This document shows, one piece after another, positions 33,172 through 40,531 of a stretch of 51,135 nt of DNA. Numbering within the stretch: position 1 is the first letter of the stretch; every line of letters begins with the position of its first letter. Source of the stretch: CAUJGQ01 sp042408665 (GTDB lineage: Bacteria > Chloroflexota > Dehalococcoidia > CAUJGQ01). Location: positions 1 to 51,135 of the forward strand of contig JBHOQW010000051.1 of the NCBI GenBank assembly GCA_042408665.1, in the 5' to 3' direction. A program made the translations under genes and the position numbers. The notes under the pieces were generated by a model that searched no databases, was not told where the DNA came from, and worked only from the letters and a program-made list of their open reading frames with translations.

Positions 33172-34437
33172 TCAGGGCGCCGCCGGCAGGGCGCGCAGTC
33201 GGTAGACGCCGCGCAGGGTGCTGCCAACCGTGCTGGCCAGCATCACCGCCACAAAGGCCAGGGCGGGGATGAGCAGCACCGGCAGCGTGCCCCAACGGTC
33301 GGCGAGGTAGCCGGCCGCCAGATTGCCGAAGGCCATCACCCCGCCGCCGATCATGAGAAAGAGGCTCAGCACCCGCCCGCGGTAGCGGTCCGGGGTGATG
33401 GTCTGCAGCGTGGCGTTGGTCAGGGCCATGAACATGGCCTGGGCCGCGCCCATCGTGAGGGCCGCGCCCACGGCGGCTGATCGCCCCGGGGCCAGGGCCA
33501 GCAGCGCCGGCGCTAGCCCGCTGCCCAGGCCACTGAGCAGCAACAGTCGGCCCCGGTGCCAGCGCAACGACATCCCCGCCAGGGCCACCGTGCCGAGCAT
33601 GGAGCCGCCGCCCACGGCCATCATCAACAGGCTGAAGGCGTCGTCGCCGTGGCCCATGTGGTCGTTGGCGTAAGCCGGCATGAGGGCGTCATAGGACATC
33701 GTCAGCCCGCAGTGGAACAGGACGAGCACCAGGATCATGCCGATCACCGGCTCCCGGGCGGCGGCGCCAACGCCACCGGCCAGTTGCCGCAGCGGTCCCT
33801 CGCCGGGCGGCATCGCTGCCTGGACCGGGCGCGGTACCTGACGCAGCTGCACCAACCCGCCCAGGTAGAGCAGGGCGGCGGCCAGGAACGCCCCGCCCGC
33901 GCCGAACGGGCCCAGCACCAGCAGCGTGATCAGGGGGCCGAGCAGCCGCGAGCCGTGGGTGACCACGCCAGTGAGGGCCACGGCGTTGAGCAGCCGCTCC
34001 TGCGGCACCAGCGCCGGCACCATCGCCTGGCTGGCCGGCATCTCCACCGAGCGGGCTATGCCGTTGATCAGCGAGAGCAGGAAGAGCTGCCACACCGTCA
34101 CGGCGTCCGCCAGGGTGAGCAGGGCCATCACCAGCGCCGACAGAAACGATACCGTCAGCGTGCCGGTGACCACGGTGCGGCGGTTGAACCGGTCGGCGAG
34201 CAGGCCGCCGACGGGTGGCACGAACACGTACGGCAGCATCTGGGCAAAGACCACGAGGCCGACGGCGCCGGAACCGCCGGTGAGCTCGTGCGCCAGCCAG
34301 GAGCGGCCGGTGAGGAGCGTCCACTGGGCCACGCTGGACAGGGCGCCGGCCGTCCACAGCGCCCGGAAGCGGCCGTCGGCGAAGGAGGCCGTCAGCTCCG
34401 TGCGCCCGCGCCAGACCCTCGCCGGTGCCAGCCGCAT
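33172..34437 (-). CDS. MFS transporter, EntS/DHA3-like exporter
   Basis: The 421-residue protein has about 12 hydrophobic segments. The loop between segments 2 and 3 reads GGLLADRFNRRTVV (the G-x3-D-R-x-G/N-R-R motif of MFS), and the family-typical RSVEMPASQAMVPALVPQERLLNAVAL follows. This is the DHA3 group, which contains the enterobactin exporter EntS and macrolide exporters. It would act as a proton-driven exporter in the inner membrane. RBS AGGGGG. It lies downstream of methyltransferase 1 (145 bases apart) and is probably co-transcribed with it, which suggests export of a methylated small molecule. No terminator separates it from the riboswitch promoter downstream. Confidence 0.85.
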   Translation of the reverse strand: MRLAPARVWRGRTELTASFADGRFRALWTAGALSSVAQWTLLTGRSWLAHELTGGSGAVGLVVFAQMLPYVFVPPVGGLLADRFNRRTVVTGTLTVSFLSALVMALLTLADAVTVWQLFLLSLINGIARSVEMPASQAMVPALVPQERLLNAVALTGVVTHGSRLLGPLITLLVLGPFGAGGAFLAAALLYLGGLVQLRQVPRPVQAAMPPGEGPLRQLAGGVGAAAREPVIGMILVLVLFHCGLTMSYDALMPAYANDHMGHGDDAFSLLMMAVGGGSMLGTVALAGMSLRWHRGRLLLLSGLGSGLAPALLALAPGRSAAVGAALTMGAAQAMFMALTNATLQTITPDRYRGRVLSLFLMIGGGVMAFGNLAAGYLADRWGTLPVLLIPALAFVAVMLASTVGSTLRGVYRLRALPAAP

Positions 34438-34582
34438 CGCGCCCCCTGAAGGCTGTCGTCTGTGTGCGGAGCATGCGCCACCGCCGCCGCCCGGTCAAGC
34501 GCGCTTGGAGGAACGGTGGCGATGGTGCCGGCAGGCCCGCGTCTTGGGCGCCCGTGGTCGCCTCTTCTTATTGTAAGGCCGG

Positions 34583-35311
34583 CTACGCCGGTGGCCGGTC
34601 GCCGTAGGTCAGGTGGCGCACGTAGGCGTGCCGCTCTCGCTCCTCTGGGGTCATGCGGGCGATCTGTGCGGCGATCAGGTCCTGGAGCGGGTCGGTGCGG
34701 ATGTCCTGCAGGCCCACAGCGCGCATCAGCTCCATTACCCGGGCGGCGGGGGCGCCGCCGTAGAAGGGCAGGGCTGCTGCGACCGCTTCGCCATAGGCGG
34801 TGTGCATGGCGCTGGTCTCCGTCGTGCGGACCGGGGTAGCAGTGCGCCACTCACCGTCGATCACCGCCACACGGCCGCCAGGGCGCGCCACACGGACCCA
34901 CTCCGCCAGCGCCTGCCGTGGGTGGGGCAACGTCCAGAGCAGGTGACGGCAGACAACCAGGTCGTAGCTAGCGTCCGGCTCCTGGAGCGCCTCGGCGTCC
35001 TCAATGCGGAAGGTCACGGGCAGGCCCTGGGCGGTGGCTTTGGCCCGTGCACGCTCGATCATATGCGGCGCCACGTCGATCCCGGTAACGCGATGTCCGC
35101 GCGCGGCGAAGAGCAGGGTAAGGAAGCCGGTGCCACAGCCGACGTCCAACACGTCGAGCACCCGGCCGGGCGGCGCGAGCAGGTCAAGGATGCGCTCCCA
35201 AGCGCGGCGCTCACCCTCGGTGGCGATGGAGTGGAGGAACTGGTCGTCGAACGAGCCAGCCTGGTCGTCCCAGTACTTGCGGATCACCTCTTTGGCGTCC
35301 GGTTGCGCCAT
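34583..35311 (-). CDS. Class I SAM-dependent methyltransferase 1 (divergent paralogue pair)
   Basis: The 242-residue Rossmann methyltransferase has motif I LDVGCGTGFLTLLFAARGHRVTGID at about 54-78 (with a small VLD repeat just before), motif II DLVVCRHLLWTLPHPRQALAEW, and motif III VARPGGRVAVIDGEW. It is preceded by a very strong AGGAGGTGA site. The RHLLWTL-x-x-P signature and the general layout are shared with the plus-strand methyltransferase at 37002, so the two are paralogues. Similar enzymes sit in nickel/metallophore ABC transporter loci in other bacteria and archaea. The substrate is unknown. It is transcribed divergently from the ABC binding protein across a 109-base AT-rich control region. 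Confidence 0.85.
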   Translation of the reverse strand: MAQPDAKEVIRKYWDDQAGSFDDQFLHSIATEGERRAWERILDLLAPPGRVLDVLDVGCGTGFLTLLFAARGHRVTGIDVAPHMIERARAKATAQGLPVTFRIEDAEALQEPDASYDLVVCRHLLWTLPHPRQALAEWVRVARPGGRVAVIDGEWRTATPVRTTETSAMHTAYGEAVAAALPFYGGAPAARVMELMRAVGLQDIRTDPLQDLIAAQIARMTPEERERHAYVRHLTYGDRPPA

Positions 35312-35330
35312 AGGTCACCTCCTGCCATCC

Positions 35331-35359
35331 TTGACAGATGCAAGATATTGCATTTACGT
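35331..35359 (+). promoter_or_regulatory. Promoter with palindromic operator between methyltransferase 1 and the ABC binding protein
   Basis: A perfect -35 TTGACA (35331-35336) is followed by a 17-base spacer that is almost entirely a perfect dyad, ATGCAA-GATA-TTGCAT (35338-35353), then a weak -10 TTACGT. A second small dyad TTGCGCAA lies at 35364-35371. A repressor bound here would block RNA polymerase toward the ABC genes and could also control the divergent methyltransferase. The region is strikingly AT-rich against its surroundings. Confidence 0.6.
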
Positions 35360-35420
35360 TCAATTGCGCAAACCCCGGTGGGCAAGCGGCCCCACCGGTG
35401 GATGCCCAGGAGGATGCCTG

Positions 35421-36986
35421 ATGCCACGTCGTTTCGCCCTGCTGATCGTGGCTGCCCTGCTCGTGGCCTGCGGCGGCGCATCGCGCACCGAGACCGTACG
35501 GACGGGCACCACCGCGACCGGCGCCGGGACCACCACCGTCGCGGGGACCGGTGCGGCGCGCCAGCCGCGCGGCGAGCTGCGGTTGGCCTTTGGCATTCAC
35601 ATGCCCGGCACCCTGGACGCCACCAAAGACGGCTTTGCCCTGGTCTTCGTCGGCGTGGGTGAGACGTTGGTGCGCATCAACCGGCAGCTCAAACCGGAGC
35701 CCTGGCTGGCCGAATCGATCACCCAGGTGGAGCCCACCGTCTGGCGGGTGAAGCTGCGCACCCAGGCCAGGTTCCATGATGGCACGCCCGTCACGGCGGA
35801 GGATGTGGCCGCCTCCTTCCGCCGTAGCTGGGAGACGCAGCCCACGGCCAACACGTTTATCCCCAAGGACACCCAGGTTCAGGTCGTCGACCCGCTCACG
35901 CTGGAGTTTCGCACCACCCGCCCGGTGGGCGGCTTCTTGAACAGCCTCGCCGCCTTCCAGTTCGTGGTGCACAAGCCCGGCAGCGGCGGTGCCTCAGTCA
36001 TGACCGGGCCGTACCGGCCGGTGCGGTTTGAGACCGATAACCTGCTCGAGCTAGAGGCCTTCCGTGAGCACTGGGGCGGTCCGCCGCCCATCGCCCGCAT
36101 CAGCATCAGACTCGTGCCGGACGCCAACGCCCGCGCTCTGGCGCTGCAATCCGGTGATGTGGACATGGTCTTTGGCCTGCCTCCAGAGGTCGTCAAAGGC
36201 CTGCCGCCAGACGTCGAGCGGGCCGTGATCCCATCCACTCGGGTGCACCTGGTGCTGCTCAACCACACCCGTCCGCCGTTCAACGACCCGCGCGTGCGCG
36301 AGGCTACCGCGCTCGCCATCGACCGGGACGCGCTGAACAAGGCGGCGCTGGACGGCCTCGGCGCGGTGGTGAGCAACGCCTTCCCGCCCAGCGCTCCCTT
36401 CGAGATCGTGCCGGCGCAGGGCACCGATGTGGCCCGCGCCCGTCAGCTGCTGGACGAGGCAGGCTGGCGCCCCGGGCCAGATGGGGTGCGGGTGAAGGAC
36501 GGCAGGCGCTTGGCCTTCACCCTGTATAGCTACCCCGGCCGCGCCGAGCTCACGCCTATGGCGGTGGTCATTCAGAGCCAGCTCAAGGCACTTGGCTATG
36601 ACATTCAGGTTCAGCAGGTGCAAGACATCACCAAGCAGCTCCAGGGCGGCGACTTCGACGCCTCCATGTACTCCCTGAACACGCTGCCAACCGGCGACCC
36701 GCTCTACCTGCTCGGCTACAGCCTCGCGAAGGGTGGCGGCACCAATTATGGTGGTTACAACAGCCCACAGATGGAGACCATCGTAGAACAGCTCCGCTTC
36801 GAGCTCGATCCCGGCAAGCGGGCGCAACTGGCCAAGCAGGCACAAGAGATCATCAAGGCTGATGTGCCGAACGTCTACCTCGTGGCGGCGCCGATTGCCT
36901 TTGCCTACAAGAAAGGAAAAGTCAAAGGATTTGCACCGAACCCGAACGATCTGTACTTCATCGACTCATCGATCTCGGTTGACTGA
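35421..36986 (+). CDS. ABC transporter substrate-binding lipoprotein, nickel/peptide type (NikA/DppA family)
   Basis: The ATG at 35421 (AGGAGG, 7 bases) gives 521 residues. The signal MPRRFALLIVAALLVAC ends at lipidated C17, then a Thr-rich linker. The mature domain is the SBP family 5 type: GELRLAFGIHMPGTLDATKDG, LAESITQVEPTVWRVKLRTQARFHDGTPVTAEDVAASFRRSWE (the family signature), RVHLVLLNHTRPPFNDPRVREATALAIDRDAL. Family 5 proteins bind di/oligopeptides, nickel complexes or opine metallophores. The surrounding methyltransferases and ATP-grasp ligase favour a metal-complex or modified peptide ligand over simple peptides. First gene of a run with MT2 (15-base gap) and two permeases. Confidence 0.88.
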   Translation: MPRRFALLIVAALLVACGGASRTETVRTGTTATGAGTTTVAGTGAARQPRGELRLAFGIHMPGTLDATKDGFALVFVGVGETLVRINRQLKPEPWLAESITQVEPTVWRVKLRTQARFHDGTPVTAEDVAASFRRSWETQPTANTFIPKDTQVQVVDPLTLEFRTTRPVGGFLNSLAAFQFVVHKPGSGGASVMTGPYRPVRFETDNLLELEAFREHWGGPPPIARISIRLVPDANARALALQSGDVDMVFGLPPEVVKGLPPDVERAVIPSTRVHLVLLNHTRPPFNDPRVREATALAIDRDALNKAALDGLGAVVSNAFPPSAPFEIVPAQGTDVARARQLLDEAGWRPGPDGVRVKDGRRLAFTLYSYPGRAELTPMAVVIQSQLKALGYDIQVQQVQDITKQLQGGDFDASMYSLNTLPTGDPLYLLGYSLAKGGGTNYGGYNSPQMETIVEQLRFELDPGKRAQLAKQAQEIIKADVPNVYLVAAPIAFAYKKGKVKGFAPNPNDLYFIDSSISVD

Positions 36987-37001
36987 GCGAGGCCAAAAGC
37001 T

Positions 37002-37712
37002 ATGACTTCAGATCTGGAGCGCGTTCAGTGTCAGATCACGGCGTACTGGGACATGCGCGGCGAGGTGTACGACAACCAGCCCCGCCATGGCATCCTGCAT
37101 CCGCAGGAGCGGGTGCTTTGGCTGGAGACGCTCCAGGAGCTGTTGCCGCCACCGCCCCGCGACGTGCTGGACGTGGGCTGCGGCACCGGCTTCCTGGCCC
37201 TGCTGCTGGCCGAGCTTGGCTACTACGTCACCGGCATCGACCTCTCGGAGGGGATGCTGGCTACCGCTGAGCGTAGGGCAGATGGGCTGAACCCGCGCCC
37301 GATCTTTCGTGTGGGCGATGCCATCGCGCCACCCTTCCCGCCGGCCTCGTTTGACGTGGTGGTGAACCGTCATCTGCTCTGGACGCTGATCGACCCGGCG
37401 CGGGCCTTCAGCGCGTGGTACCGCGTGCTGCGCCCCGGCGGATACCTGCTGGCGATCGACAGCCTGTGGAGCCAGGAGCAGCGGCCGGCGGAGCGCCCGC
37501 ACCCCGGCTACACGGCGGAAATGGAAGCGGCGCTGCCCTTGCGCGGGCTCACCGTTGTGGACCCTGTAGTCGAGCTGGCGCGCGCTGCGGGGTTCGCGGA
37601 AGTACGCGTGGTGTGGCTGGAGCGCATCACCGCCCTGGAGCGGGCGCTGTTCCCAGAGCAGGCCCACGCGTTCGGGGTGCGCTACGCCCTGCTGGGTAGA
37701 CGTCCTGCCTGA
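37002..37712 (+). CDS. Class I SAM-dependent methyltransferase 2, inside the ABC operon
   Basis: The 236-residue enzyme has motif I VLDVGCGTGFLALLLAELGYYVTGIDLSEGMLATAERRA and a motif II region FDVVVNRHLLWTLIDPARAFSAWYRVLRPGGYLLAIDSLW. The latter is nearly the same as in methyltransferase 1 (34583-35311). The N-terminal ITAYWDMRGEVYDNQPRHGI also parallels the KYWDDQAGSFDDQFLHS of paralogue 1. It is sandwiched between the ABC binding protein and its permeases, an unusual place for a methyltransferase unless it modifies the transported ligand or its precursor. The C-terminus (ALFPEQAHAFGVRYALLGRRPA) is complete. Confidence 0.85.
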   Translation: MTSDLERVQCQITAYWDMRGEVYDNQPRHGILHPQERVLWLETLQELLPPPPRDVLDVGCGTGFLALLLAELGYYVTGIDLSEGMLATAERRADGLNPRPIFRVGDAIAPPFPPASFDVVVNRHLLWTLIDPARAFSAWYRVLRPGGYLLAIDSLWSQEQRPAERPHPGYTAEMEAALPLRGLTVVDPVVELARAAGFAEVRVVWLERITALERALFPEQAHAFGVRYALLGRRPA

Positions 37713-37754
37713 GCGCTCCTCCCTATCTTGGGTGACCGCCGAGAGGTGCGCGCG

Positions 37755-38687
37755 ATGCCTCGCTACCTCACCACGCGCCTGCTCAGCGCCGTGCCGGCGA
37801 TGCTGGTCGTCTCTCTGCTGGCGTTCGCGTTGCAGGCGCTGGCGCCCGGCGATCCGGCGCGTATCCTGGTGGAGGCGAGCGGGCTCAATCCTGCCCCACC
37901 GGAGGCGGTGGCCGCCAAGCGGGCCGAACTTGGGCTCGACCGCCCCGTGCCGGAACGCTATCTCCTGTGGCTGACGCACGCCCTGCGCGGCGATTTCGGC
38001 CGCTCGTTCCGCTCGTATCGGCCGGTCGCGGCGCTGTATCGTGAGCGGCTGCCGGCCACCGCAGCCCTGGCCGCCACGGCCGTCGCGCTCACCGCCACGA
38101 TCGCGCTGCCGCTGGGCACGTTGGCCGCCTACCATCGCGGGCGCGTTCCGGACGCCGTGGCGCAGCTGGTGGCCGTGGCCGGAGCTGCCCTGCCAGGCTT
38201 CTGGCTGGCGTTGCTGTTGATGTTCCTGTTTGCGGTCAAGCTCCGCCTGTTGCCTGCCTTCGGGTCACTGACGCCCAAGGGCATCATCCTGCCGGCCGCA
38301 GTACTAGCGGTGCAGAATACCGCCGTGCTCACCCGCCTTACTCGCGCGGCAATGCTGGATGTGCTCTCGCTTGAGTTCGTCACCGTGGCGCGAGCCAAGG
38401 GGTTGCACGAATGGGCCGTGGCCCGGCGCCATGTGCTCCCAAACGTGCTCGTGCCGGTTCTGACAGTATTGGGGCTGGAGGTGGCCGGTCTCATGACCGG
38501 TGCCGTGGTGGTGGAGTACGTCTTCGCCTGGCCCGGCATCGGCAAGATGGTGGTGGACGCCGCCCTGTTGCGCGACGTGCCTGTGGTGACTGGCTTTGCC
38601 GTGGCGGCCGGGCTGGTGTTCGTGCTTGTCAACCTGGTGGTTGATGTGACGGTGGCGGCGGTGGACCCGCGGGCGCGGAGGATCTGA
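37755..38687 (+). CDS. ABC transporter permease, NikB/DppB type
   Basis: The ATG at 37755 follows GAGAGGTG, giving 310 residues. MPRYLTTRLLSAVPAMLVVSLLAFALQALAPGDPAR is the typical DppB/NikB start, with the extracytoplasmic loop AKRAELGLDRPVPERYLLWLTHALRGDFGRSF. The EAA loop (DVLSLEFVTVARAKGLHEWAVARRHVLPNVLVPVLTVLGLEVA) contacts the ATPases. It has six membrane segments. It pairs with the permease that follows (TGATG overlap). No cognate ATP-binding subunits are encoded nearby. Confidence 0.9.
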   Translation: MPRYLTTRLLSAVPAMLVVSLLAFALQALAPGDPARILVEASGLNPAPPEAVAAKRAELGLDRPVPERYLLWLTHALRGDFGRSFRSYRPVAALYRERLPATAALAATAVALTATIALPLGTLAAYHRGRVPDAVAQLVAVAGAALPGFWLALLLMFLFAVKLRLLPAFGSLTPKGIILPAAVLAVQNTAVLTRLTRAAMLDVLSLEFVTVARAKGLHEWAVARRHVLPNVLVPVLTVLGLEVAGLMTGAVVVEYVFAWPGIGKMVVDAALLRDVPVVTGFAVAAGLVFVLVNLVVDVTVAAVDPRARRI

Positions 38688-39577
38688 TGGCGGTAGTCAC
38701 GGAGTCGCGGGCTGGCGCCGCGCTGTCCCGCTCGCGCCGCGTGCCGAAGAGCCGGATCGGCGGCACGGGCTGGGTGGCCATCGTGCTGCTGCCGGCCATC
38801 GTCACCGCCGTGCTCGTGGGCCCGCGCCTGTGGGGGCGCGATCCGCTGCGCCAGCGGATCGAGACCCGACTGCAGGGCCCTTCGGCGGCCCACCCCCTGG
38901 GCACGGACCAGTTCGGCCGTGACATCCTGGCTCGGCTGCTCGTCGGCGGTCGCTGGACGCTGGGCGGTGCCGTGGCCGTGTGCGGTGGAGTGAGCCTCAT
39001 CGGCTTCGTGGTAGGGGCACTGGCGGCCACCGGCAGCCGCCGTACCGATGCCTTGCTCGGTCGATTGATCGAAGCGTTGATGGCGCTGCCGGGTCTTGTG
39101 ACGGCGCTGGCGTTCACGGCCGTGCTCGGCCCCTCGTTTCGGAACCTGCTTGTCGCCCTCATCGCCACCAACTGGCCCTGGTACGCGCGCAGCTACCGCT
39201 CACTCATCCTCAAGGAGCGGGCGGCGCTGTACGTGGAAGGGGCTGTGGCGGTCGGCGCAGGGCAGGGGCGGGTGCTCATCCGACATGTCCTGCCCAACAT
39301 CATCGGGCCGGCGATCGTGCTGGCCACGGCCAACCTAGGCAGTGTGATGCTCCACCTGGCCGCGCTCTCGTTTCTCGGGCTCGGCACCCAGCCGCCGACG
39401 CCGGAATGGGGGATGATGATCAACGACGCACGCCCCTTTTTCCAACGTCACCCGTGGCAGATGGTGGCGCCTGGGCTGTGCATCTGCCTGACCGTCCTCT
39501 GCATCAACCTGGCCGGCGACGCTCTGCGCGACCTGCTCGATCCCCGCACCGCTCGCCGCCTCCGAGGGGCCTCATGA
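38687..39577 (+). CDS. ABC transporter permease, NikC/DppC type
   Basis: The 296-residue permease has an N-terminal cytoplasmic Arg-rich lead and the family motif AAHPLGTDQFGRDILARLLVGGRWTLGGA at about 67-95. The EAA loop is LKERAALYVEGAVAVGAGQGRVLIRHVLPNIIGPAIVLAT. The end reads GMMINDARPFFQRHPWQMVAPGLCICLTVLCINLAGDALRDLLDPR. It overlaps the DppB-type gene by one base and the next gene (ATP-grasp) by ATGA. That coupling to a non-transport gene makes a shared biochemical role likely. Confidence 0.9.
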   Translation: MAVVTESRAGAALSRSRRVPKSRIGGTGWVAIVLLPAIVTAVLVGPRLWGRDPLRQRIETRLQGPSAAHPLGTDQFGRDILARLLVGGRWTLGGAVAVCGGVSLIGFVVGALAATGSRRTDALLGRLIEALMALPGLVTALAFTAVLGPSFRNLLVALIATNWPWYARSYRSLILKERAALYVEGAVAVGAGQGRVLIRHVLPNIIGPAIVLATANLGSVMLHLAALSFLGLGTQPPTPEWGMMINDARPFFQRHPWQMVAPGLCICLTVLCINLAGDALRDLLDPRTARRLRGAS

Positions 39578-40455
39578 CCGTCTCCATCACGCTAGCGACC
39601 TGCCGGCGCTGGCCCGACCTGAGCGCGAGTGACGGGCTCTACGCGGACGCACTCCGCCGTTACGGCGTCACCGTGCAGGCCGCCCATTGGAACGGCGCAC
39701 GGGAGCCCTTTACCGGCATCACGGCGGTAGTGCTGCGCTCGAACTGGGACTATCACCATGAGCTAGCCGCGTTTACCGGCTGGCTGACCTGGCTGGAGCA
39801 GAGCGGCATGCGCCTGTTCAACCCGGCGCAGCTCGTGCGCTGGAACCTGGACAAGCGCTACCTGCTGGCGCTGGCGGCCGCCGGCGTGGCGGTGCCGGCC
39901 ACGCGGGTCGTGCCCCCTGATGCATCGGCGATCGCTCAGGCGTTGCGTGAGGCGGGATGGGAGTGCGCCGTGCTCAAGCCGGTGGTCGGTGCCAGCGGCC
40001 ACAACGTGCGGCTGGTCGAGCGTGGAGCAGAGGCCACAGCGTTGGCCGACCTGCACCCATCCCCCGGTGTCGTCTACCTCCTGCAGGAGTTCATCCCCGA
40101 GGTGCAGGCCGGCGAGCTGTCCTGCGTGTTCTTTGACGGGGTGTTCTCGCACGCATTCGTGCGCGTGCCGCCGCGCGATGAGTTCCGTGTCAACTCCCAG
40201 TACGGCGGCCGGCTGATGCCGGCCCATCCGCCGGCGACGGTGGTGCGGCAGGCGCACACAGTGCTTGATTGCCTGTCCGACGTACCGCTCTACGCGCGGG
40301 TGGACGGCGTGGTGCGGCAGGGGCAATTCCTGCTCATGGAGCTGGAACTCAACGAGCCAGCCCTAGCCCTGAACCTCGCCCCGCAGGCGGCCGACCGCTT
40401 CGCCGCGGCCACCGTGCGTCGACTCGAAGCTCGCGAGTCTCGTGGCTACGGGTGA
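39574..40455 (+). CDS. ATP-grasp ligase, DcsG/RimK-like
   Basis: The ATG at 39574 overlaps the permease stop and follows GAGGGG; the protein has 293 residues. The N-terminal ITLATCRRWPDLSASDGLYADALRRYGVTVQAAHW and TAVVLRSNWDYHHELAAFTGWL resemble the DcsG/glutathione-synthetase-like ATP-grasp group. The ATP-grasp core follows: ECAVLKPVVGASGHNVRLVERG, LLQEFIPEVQAGELSCVFFDG, and the metal-binding end FLLMELELNEPALAL. Such enzymes activate a carboxylate as acyl phosphate and join it to an amine or hydroxylamine. Being translationally coupled to an uptake system, it may build or modify the transported compound. The exact reaction is unknown. Confidence 0.82.
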   Translation: MTVSITLATCRRWPDLSASDGLYADALRRYGVTVQAAHWNGAREPFTGITAVVLRSNWDYHHELAAFTGWLTWLEQSGMRLFNPAQLVRWNLDKRYLLALAAAGVAVPATRVVPPDASAIAQALREAGWECAVLKPVVGASGHNVRLVERGAEATALADLHPSPGVVYLLQEFIPEVQAGELSCVFFDGVFSHAFVRVPPRDEFRVNSQYGGRLMPAHPPATVVRQAHTVLDCLSDVPLYARVDGVVRQGQFLLMELELNEPALALNLAPQAADRFAAATVRRLEARESRGYG

Positions 40456-40531
40456 ATGCGTGGGGCGGCGCGTTGGCGGTCGCTGCGGTATGCTGGGCGC
40501 AACCGTGTAGGAGAGGGGAAAAGCCGGCGCG

